Below, in pieces: positions 41,336-49,900 of a DNA stretch of 64,000 nucleotides (positions within the stretch are counted from its first letter, which is position 1; the number at the start of each line of letters is the position of its first letter). A program made the translations under genes and the position numbers. The stretch is from Parelaphostrongylus tenuis. Lineage: Eukaryota > Nematoda > Chromadorea > Rhabditida > Metastrongylidae. Below the pieces are notes generated by a model. That model worked only from the letters and a program-made list of their open reading frames with translations. It did no database searches and was not told the origin of the DNA. The stretch lies in NCBI GenBank assembly GCA_019055375.1, contig JAHQIW010007199.1:558001-622000 (forward strand), read 5' to 3'.

Positions 41336-44207
41336 ATGCCACCTCGTCGAACGTTCTTCTTGGTCCCCGGCCGATGCCGTCACTCAGCCGACGACGATCG
41401 CCACTCCGCGCCCATTGGCGCCGTCTCCACACGTCACGGCTCCAACTGTACAATTTGTCATGAAGTCGGTAAGTCCGACTACAAAACGCTCGTTGAGTGC
41501 TGATCCCGTTGATCTACTTCTTGGTGATCATACACAACCCCATCAACGTAAACGCGAATGCCTCGATCACTTGACGCACGAGGAGAAGCTGAATCGAAGG
41601 AAAATGAAGAATCGAATCGCTGCACAAACCGCCAGAGACAGGAAAAAGGTTGGTCGTTAGCTGCTTTGATTTTTGTTTTTTCGAATATATCAGAGTCGTA
41701 GCTAGCTGTGGTTTTCTTTCTGTTGAATTATCAAACTAAATTACTAGGTAGCCAGGGGTTTTTTTTTTCTTAAGCGATTGCGAGGTTTGCACTTTATTGG
41801 TTAACGTACGTTTCGGCGGTTTAGCCCTTCTCATCACAGCCACTAGCCCGGTAGGTCTCCCTTACCGATGGCAGGGGTACGGAAACGTTACGATGCACGA
41901 GACGTACTTAAGCGGCTGTAGTATGAACGTAAATAATTTCAAGTATTCTCACTGTATTGGAATTCTAGAACGAGATTCTATAAATTAGTCTAATGTAGGG
42001 CGCCTTGTGTGAAAAACAGTCGCACGCTATCGATTGAAACAGAATGGCGAGAACAAGCAGCGTTTTCCCGTTCGTTCTGTAAATCGGGGATCGGCGGGGT
42101 GTATGGATTCGGTGAGGCGGGAGAGACAGCCGAAACAACCTCCAGATAGGTTAAATCATTGTCTCTGACTATAAAGAGCATAAAGCTCTCGGCGTTGATC
42201 AATCCCTTAGGGATGCGCCATGCATTCGACTTTAATTTTTAACTTCGTTTTGAAGTGATTGAATGCATATCTGGCCTTTTACAATGACTCGCGGTGGCCT
42301 CCCGCTGAACCGAGTCAATACTGCTTACTGTTAGTACTGCGAGATCGAACCATTGACCTCGTGTGCGACTCAGAGCACCTCTAACCACTGCGCCACATGA
42401 GTCTCTGACTATATTGAGTGTTTATTAGGTTTCATAAATCAGACGAAGTAAAGTTTAGTGCATTAAATCGTTACATATCATCTGATTTCAAGTATTATCA
42501 TTTTAAAAGTTGTTATCGACAAGACATCTTGACATAGATGAAATTGTTGTGATATTTTTATAGACATAGTTCACCATGAGTATTTCGCCGTAGTGCTCTT
42601 TCTAGTATTCTATAAAAGTAGAAGTCTCGCTAAACTCTTTTTGGCTAATTAAATTTCCTCAAACATTATGTTTCAAAGTGGTAAGGATTTATCAATTTCC
42701 GTATAGGCAATCACGAGTTTTTGCATAGACACCTAACCAACCTGTAGTGGATATATTTCAAGAGTAAGAAGACAGCAAAGATTCACTCAAGGGTAAAGCC
42801 GTATATTCGTCATTAATCGCTATATTATCTTGGATAGACACCAAAAACAACTAGATCAGCCCCTCTTATTGTACAGAGTTTTGAAAATCGAGGTTTATAA
42901 CAAACAGCTGAAATAAAGGGCACTGATTGTATCGTAAGTGACAATCATGTGCGATCGATTTTGAGAAGAAAAGAAACAAGATCTCATTTGGCTCTATCTT
43001 ATTATTCTGTGCCATCCCCTTCCTACTATGCAGGGTAGCAGGTGGGGTATTTGGGTATTGGCGAGCCGAGCAAAATTGTCGAGACGTGCGTATGCCGTGA
43101 TGTAGGAAAACCTCGAAAACGGTTAACTCTCTGAATATCCTAGTTAGGTAGTGTCATTTCAGCAGATGAACCTCGTTGGTGTTCCTGAGCTGATTTTTGG
43201 ATGTGAGCATGTAAAACGTTTACTTTTGAATAGGGAAATTTGGAGTACACGATGTTCGCAACTAGTTTACCTTGTTGTTCAAGTTTCATTCATTTACCGT
43301 CGTCTTTTTTAGTACCGAAGCCAACGTTTGGAAGACGTGGTTCGTGAACTTTTGGAGCAAAACGAGACATTGAGACAGGAAAATGAGCTACTTCGAATCG
43401 CGAACGACGATTTAAGCAGACAGAATAGAAGCCTTATGGCCAGGCTCAGTTCTTCAAGCGATGATAACCTTACGTGTCGATTAGAATCAGAGCAGCCAAT
43501 GATTTATGAGGAAGTGAACTACGAGATGATGGAGAATAGCGAGAAAGCCGTTGAATCTGCCGCATTCATTAGTGGACCCCTGCAGAGGGTACAGGTTGCC
43601 CCCGCTATATCTCCTACTACATCTTGTGATCAATGTCCTATTGGTGGTGTGCTCCAGTCAGACGAACTCGAGAAAATACTCAGCGACTTCTCCGATGAGG
43701 TACGAATCAAGTGGGCGAGGGTCGACTTGTCCACTCTTGTTCAGTTTCTCTCTTCTCAACTTCTTTCAGCTAATCCACAAAATTTGCAGAGCCTCGAATT
43801 CGATGTTGACCAGCTCTTCCAGCAATTGCCAGATGAGCAATTCACCCCGCAGCAATGCGTCAGCGCTGAACAGGTGCACCAGCCAACTTGCTCTGCTTCC
43901 GGTACCTCATCGCCAGTGGATGCGAGTTTCTTAGACGTTCCAAGGTAAATTAGAACTTCGCAATTTTATCCTAGTGGAAGCTCCGTATGTCATACTTATT
44001 CATTCCAGGTGCAGTCCGTCGGTTGCGCCCTCTTATCCTCTTTTGAGTAGCCCGGAATCCGTAGATGAAATGACACTTTTCGACGACCAGAAATTGTTAG
44101 ACGATCCGATGTTGTCATCTCCGTCTAGCTGGATATGTGATAATCCGCATGCTTTAAGTCCATTTTCTGACTCTTTTCAGCGGGAATTCTTCCAAATGTT
44201 AGAGTAA
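41336..44207 (+). CDS. xbp-1: bZIP transcription factor XBP-1, with IRE-1 intron
   Basis: Transcription factor of the unfolded protein response, activated by cytoplasmic splicing of its mRNA by IRE-1. Exons: 41336-41648, 43313-43944, 44009-44207 (TAA). Start MPPRRTFFLVPGR resembles the nematode N-terminus. Basic region NRRKMKNRIAAQTARDRKK is split from the leucine zipper (VVRELLEQNETLRQENELL) by a 1.66-kb intron, as in relatives. After the zipper comes VESAAFISGPLQ with the 23-nt IRE-1 intron (43560-43582). The activation domain follows in one frame (DELEKILSDFSDE, FDVDQLFQQLPDEQ, C-terminus NPHALSPFSDSFQREFF). Two one-base errors are needed: an extra base in CCCCGGCC (41365-41372) and an extra C in 43599-43603. 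A 90-nt in-phase ordinary intron at 43700-43789 is possible and would not change the frame. AATAAA at 44394-44399. Confidence 0.93.
42175..42404 (-). repeat. SINE-like family A copy in xbp-1 intron 1
   Basis: Reverse copy with an internal deletion. The ends are kept: GTTGATCAATCCCTTAGGG and GTGGCGCAGTGGTTAGAGG (minus strand near 42390). Confidence 0.75.
43551..43934 (+). CDS. xbp-1: Alternative C-terminal frame: unspliced XBP-1u tail with hydrophobic segment
   Basis: The frame used if IRE-1 does not cut stays open across the activation-domain region and ends at TAG 43932-43934. Entered after the extra C at 43599-43603 is discounted, it encodes APLYLLLHLVINVLLVVCSS, a 16-residue hydrophobic run just after the IRE-1 site. 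Vertebrate XBP1u has a hydrophobic region in the same place that brings its mRNA to the ER membrane. The same role here is an inference. Thus 43604-43934 is read in two frames. Confidence 0.7.
   Translation: MNLPHSLVDPCRGYRLPPLYLLLHLVINVLLVVCSSQTNSRKYSATSPMRYESSGRGSTCPLLFSFSLLNFFQLIHKICRASNSMLTSSSSNCQMSNSPRSNASALNRCTSQLALLPVPHRQWMRVS
43552..43590 (+). other. IRE-1 splice hairpins and 23-nt non-canonical intron
   Basis: Loop 1: CTGCCGC (43557-43563) closed by TGAAT/ATTCA. Loop 2: CTGCAGA (43580-43586) closed by ACCC/GGGT. Both 7-base loops fit CNG|CNGN. Cutting after the third base of each removes 43560-43582, exactly 23 nt. That length equals the C. elegans xbp-1 intron as I recall it, against 26 in mammals. 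There are no GT/AG ends, as expected. Removal shifts the frame by one. Confidence 0.92.
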
Positions 44208-44393
44208 AATGTTTCTTTTTTTTTTACTCTACTTCGCATAGTTCTTTAGGACTTAGCCTAATTGATGAGTGAAAGAATGTGATATATACAGATGCTGTTC
44301 TTTACTTTCTTGTGATGTGCGCTATGCGTAATTATGGCTTTATGGGTGTTTTTTTTTTTGCATTTTCTGTACTATAACTTCAATCTATGTTCA

Positions 44394-44399
44394 AATAAA
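44394..44399 (+). terminator. xbp-1 polyadenylation signal
   Basis: AATAAA 187 bases after the stop codon, preceded by a T-rich stretch. The only good signal before the antisense ORF begins. Confidence 0.7.
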
Positions 44400-44411
44400 A
44401 GATTGCTGTTA

Positions 44412-44747
44412 CTATCGTCTAATATAACAAAATATTGGAAAAATGCGATGAAGTTGCGAACTTGAAAACTTTGGTGGCAGTTGGCTATCTTTGGTAACTT
44501 TGGTGTATGGAACAGGAACTGCTCCTCTCTTCGAGAAAAAAACGCGTTTCTTGACTTTCATCGTTTCGGAGTAGAGAAAGAGATTTAACAGTCCGGAAAG
44601 GCAATTGAAGAAAGTGTACGCTATGTTGGGAGTCGTACACGGATGCGTTTGGTCCATATGTGGGTCATACAATCGGAAGTGTGTCGGTGTTGTTGCTAGC
44701 GAGCTTCCCACTTGACCAAGTTTCAGTTGACTCAGCTGGGACTGCAT
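44412..44747 (-). CDS. Hypothetical protein ORF with TATA box
   Basis: An ATG-initiated frame of 111 codons on the minus strand, starting MQSQLSQLKLGQVGSS, with PTHFRLYDPHMDQTHP and a hydrophobic stretch FFNCLSGLLNLFLYS at about 45-60, then a basic part. A consensus TATATAAG lies 59-66 bases upstream (44806-44813). I recognise no family. The 3' end converges on the xbp-1 polyadenylation signal. It may be a first exon, a short gene or chance. Confidence 0.35.
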   Translation of the reverse strand: MQSQLSQLKLGQVGSSLATTPTHFRLYDPHMDQTHPCTTPNIAYTFFNCLSGLLNLFLYSETMKVKKRVFFSKRGAVPVPYTKVTKDSQLPPKFSSSQLHRIFPIFCYIRR

Positions 44748-44805
44748 GCTTCCACGTCTCAAACGATACAGATATTAGGATATGCTCCAGTGTGAGAATA
44801 TAGCG

Positions 44806-44813
44806 CTTATATA
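44806..44813 (-). promoter_or_regulatory. TATA box candidate for the antisense ORF
   Basis: CACTATATAAGCGC on the minus strand, at a suitable distance from the ATG at 44747. Confidence 0.35.
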
Positions 44814-44829
44814 GTGACGCTTAGACTGA

Positions 44830-46925
44830 ACGAGACTTCATTGTCGTGTAAAGGTGAGACGTTCCTAGAGAGACCTTTATAGAAGTATTTTAGTAAGAAC
44901 GCCTATGCATCCTAGCGATCCGCTTGTTTCAATGCCAAATGGGCATCCTTGCAAAATTTATTTCTGATAACCATTGAAAAGACGTAATTCGAAAGTGCTT
45001 ACTCTACAATGTACGACTTTAGTGTCCCTAAAATCCAAACTCGACCATGTAAGGCTTGTTAAGGGATGTGGAGGAGGAGGAGGAGGAGGAAGTCTAATAC
45101 TTGTATGGTCCGAACGGCTCACCAGCAGAGAATGACCGCGATCCCGAATAAGTTGACAATTCCCGGTCTTGGTGAGGTTAGCTGGTTCGACGAAGCCGGG
45201 AATAACTGATTAATTTGCTAAAACGGTCCTTTGTATTAACAAACACACACTCAAAAGGGTGAAGTGCTTACTGATAAATCTGGTTCAAATTGGCTCTCGG
45301 GGATTTCTGCTTGCCATTGTAGCTGAATGTAAGCCGAAAATTCGCCAAACCTAAGATTTCTAGAGCGCTGCGGAACGTTCATCACAGATACTCCTTTTCG
45401 AGTTAAGAGGAGCATCAGCTAGAAAAATCTGACACCAATTCGGCGACCCTCGAGAATGGAGGGCTTGATGGGCTCAGGACATGCCAAATCAGCGGTTGGA
45501 ACTTTAACCACCGCGCTAGCCGAGTCGTAAAAGAAAGTAGTCACTAAATAATTTGTAGAAGTTTACATTACAACAAAGTTATTTGTAATTCTCATGACTC
45601 ATCAAGAAAATGTCCGTTTTTTGTATTCACACCGTCGTTATTTTGAAAAAGCCGAACAGAACAATGTTTCAAACCATTTATTCTGCTGCGTAAGCACAAT
45701 GATCATGAATCAGCACACAGTGTCGCAAGCCCGTACTATTCATACTGTATCACATAACCGGAAGCTCAAAATGTCTCAGCAGTAACCAGTGACATAAATC
45801 ATAGTTTTGTGGGAAAGGCATAGTGAGCACAGATGATTATGATGATGAGCAAGAAGACATTATCAGGCCAAGCGTACAATCAAACAACCTACGAAAACAA
45901 GTGAGGTTATTCGCTGAAAGTCAAACAAGTACCCCTTGAGGACTATCTCAGAAGAACAGCGAGGCTTTCAAAACCAAATAATGCAATAATGCGGAAGCAA
46001 AATTTCAGCGAATGATGTTTGTAAAATAACATCTGATATACATTTACGAATGAGTAAAACATGGTAGAGGGTTTGTAGTTGAAATGGTTTATTACAATAC
46101 TACTTAAAACCCGTCAAAAATTACATGCCATTAAACATCCCTTATTGCATTCTTTAACATCACTCTCTTCATTTATCTACAGACTTTCAGCTCCTATGAT
46201 AACAAGTCAACATAATTGAGCTATTGCACCCGTCTATGATCATAGAATTCTAGAAAACAACTGCCCAAAAATTTCATAGATAAGAGCGGTCTGAGCTAGA
46301 AGATAGCACTCAATTTTAGTAATTTTTTAAGGAATTCGTTGATTTTAGTGATTGTTAGTAAACTTTACTTATTCTTTTCCTCATCCTTACTTATTTTTTT
46401 TACTTATTTTCGATCCTCAGTAGTTTCTATCCCATCTCTTCTAACACTATCCTGATTGGTTTGAAAAGCATTGCATAATGTTGAGATTACGACGGAAAAC
46501 GTTTTGTCGGTATGAACGTAAACGATATGACGAAATAGAAATTGAGAGTAGAAGCTAAGTTATTATTTCCTTTGTTGCTGATTGATGTTCACAATAAAAA
46601 AAAAACTGTTTTTTCCGCACTTGCAGAAATTGAACCGCTCTTATCCTTGAAATTTTGTGGTACTTATCAGCGTATCACTTTACCAAACTCAGTTTAGATT
46701 TAATAAGTCGAAGTTGAGCTTTTGTTGCTGAGTAAATAATGTCTGCTTTAGTTCAAAAAGTACTGAGAAGATGGAAACTAAATGATTACTCTCAAAACTT
46801 TTTCCAACGGAAACCCATTTGACAACTGTTTAGTATGAAGTAGAATGACTCAAGGAAGAACTCGTCTTAAGCTTACACTTTATGGTTCCCACGTGGATCG
46901 TAGGGAACGTATCCGCTGAATCCTA
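44830..46925. other. Intergenic region between xbp-1 and pelo-1
   Basis: No gene supported. It contains a (GGA)n run at 45068-45092, a family A SINE fragment at 45430-45530, and AT-rich sequence that includes the pelo-1 3' flank. Confidence 0.5.
45430..45530 (-). repeat. SINE-like family A fragment
   Basis: Keeps ATGGAGGGCTTGATGGGCTC and, on the minus strand, CGGCTAGCGCGGTGGTTAAAG as the A box. Confidence 0.5.
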
Positions 46926-49900
46926 CTACGATTCCTCATCGCTCAATGAGTCTTCATCTAGATCGGGCATCGGGAAGCGCAATATTGCCGCACAGCCGGT
47001 GAGTAGGCTTAACTGTTCGCCGGATACGTGCATTGATGAAAAATGAGCACAGTGCCGTTCTAAAGAAATGAAAATTATCAAATAACACAGGTTTAGAAAA
47101 ATTATGGAATAAGACTACTGATTGGCCTAAAGTTATCAAAGCGGCCTCGCTGGTGTAGTGGAAACAGGCGCTCTCGGTTATGGGTGAAACGCGCAAGTTC
47201 CAACACCCGTTTGGGGTCGAGTGTTTTGGTTTTGCATACTGCTCAACATTCTTAGATGTATATTTGTAAAATTATGACACTTCCAAAAATCAATAGATAT
47301 GAAGAATCCAAATAGATTACTAAGTTTTTGTTCAAATTCGAAACAAACATTTCATTTCCTTAGCGCATTACAACGGTAAGGAATGATCTGAGATCAGCGA
47401 TGTCAACTAAGCTCCAGTGTTCATTGAACTTGTTGGCATGATTTACGGTTTACTAGAAAATGATACCTGTTTTCGGACATCTTCCACAAGCGCTACGTAG
47501 CGCTTTCTTGTAGACAGATCTTGTGATCGAAAGAGCGAATCCGTAAGCAATAATGTATCTATAGCTTGTTCTGCATTTGCCATGTTGACGTGCCTAAAAA
47601 CTCGTACGCTCAGTCAATACTGTTTTTTCGCTCTCAGTTAACACAGAATGACTAGACGAGAATAGATGAAGATAGTGCAAACAGCAAGATTGAAGGTGAG
47701 ATAAAATGACGGATGGTGAAGTTGGAGGCGAATGAAGAAAACTATCAAGAAACTCACTTGTAACCATAGACAGCTCGATCAGGTTCCGTAGACATGAGTT
47801 CGAAAAAGGTATTCAAAACTTTCACTTCACCTTGAGCCTAAAGATATTAGAAATAGTACAACCATATATTCCATGGAGATAAGATGAAAAATGGAATTGT
47901 AAATGAAATACCTCACAAAAGACTTTTTACCAGCTAATACTAAACTGAGTGTAATAACTACTATATCCTATGAAAAATAAGACCTACAAGACGAAATATT
48001 CTAGTCGGGAAAAACGCGTTTCTCTCTTTTTTTCCTCTCTTCTCTTCCTTCTTTATCTTCCAGTGGCCATGGCAAATCGAGAAGAGAATAGAAGAAAGAA
48101 AAGAGAGAGAAAAGGAGAGAACAGAGAGAAGAAGAAAAGAAGGAATTTTAAAAAAATTGTCTTCCTGCCTTCGTATCAGCTAGACGACTAGCAACTGCAG
48201 GGTCTTCTAATACTTCTTTCAGCGCATGCTGAATCCACTGCTTGAATGAGTTAGCATGAATTTCCCACGGTGCTCAGAAGTAATCTATAGAAGAAAACAA
48301 TTACAAAAGAGACGCAGTTTTCCAGAAAAAAACATAGACATGGAAAATTCAACCTTTTTGCCTTGCGCCTCAGCATACTGCAATAAATGCTTCAAAAATT
48401 GTTCCTTCAAGAAGCCTCTGCTAGCAATAAGTACACATTTTACTATCTAAAATGTATGTCTTGGTTCAAAAGTTAAAAACTATTCAGTCATCTACATCCA
48501 CCGTAAGAAGACAAAACGATAAAACCATGATCGATATCAAAAGAGACAACAAACTCACACTGAAGTTCAACATGCCGCAAGAAAGCAGCCGAAACGGCAT
48601 CGAGAAAACGCTGGATGCCCTTTTCATGATGACTCGTTAGTCCTTTCCGTTTCCGAGGAATCTATGGATTAAACAGTATTATTAGGAGTTCGAACGTGTT
48701 CAGCGTAGTAGTTAGAAGTGCGTTCCAATAAAAACAGTCCATGGTTCGACTCAATCCCAAGGGCGAAACATGTCAACCAACTCTATGGTCAGCCAGTTTG
48801 CAAAAGATCAAGCAGGAGAAGGGGGGGGGGGGGTGGGGGGAGGGGGTGAAGAACAAAGTAATTAGATACATCGTCGGGTTTCTCGCAACAAAGTCACCTC
48901 TAAGGTGCTTAGTAAAATCCAACCCATCAGGTAGGCTTCACTCCGATGATTAGCCAATACCGACCGTTTCATTATTTTATCACATTAGTTACTATATTAT
49001 ACGAACAAAATGTTTTTTTACCTGCATATCGATCTTCGCTCGTACTAAAGTCATGGCCGGAGTCAGGAGACATACATGGGCCAATCCTTCATGGAGAACG
49101 ACGGCCGCAACGTCCGCTTGGTTGGCTGGATCAAGTGCTACGTCAAGACGTTCTAGAAATGCATACTGATAGGCTGAATGGACGAATATAATAAAAACAT
49201 GGTTTACAATAATTCTTTTTATGGTGAAGTTATAATCCAATAATTATGGGTGACATGCAAAACTTTGAGCACTAGGCGCGAGCTGAACCCGCATCTCACC
49301 CTTCATTTCGAATAAGTGCCAGCTCGACTGGGTTTGATACCGATTTATGCTTATTTGACCAGACCGCTGGCGGTTGGCTGCTGACAAATCCATACCTTGT
49401 ATCGCAAGAAAGAGTTATTTAGAACAAGAACCCACTAGTGCAGTGGCTAGCCCTGAAAGGATGAGACGTGGATTCCACTCTCGTACGAGGTTCAAAGTTT
49501 CGCACATCATTGAACAACATTGTATTAATGGATAAAAAGTGAGCACGTGTGCCGCAGGAGTTCGAAATGCTCTGCGTCGCATCGCACACAAGGTTGACGG
49601 CTCGACCTCGCTCATGGCTCATCAAGCCATCTCATCCCTTTGGGGCCTGTGAATTTACATCAGACTTGTCTGGGAGGATAAGCAGCACTCACTCGATCCG
49701 GTGGTAGGCCACCGCGAGTTATTGTAAAGGCCAGGTATGCGTTTAATTAGCTTAAACGAAGCTAAAAATTGAAAACAAATGCATGGCACATTCCCAAGAA
49801 ATTGAATAACGCCGAGAGCTTCGTTTTTCTTTTATGAATGAAAAACATTTGAAGAGAAACAAAATTCGTGTAAACGATACAATAGATACGGAAACGATGA

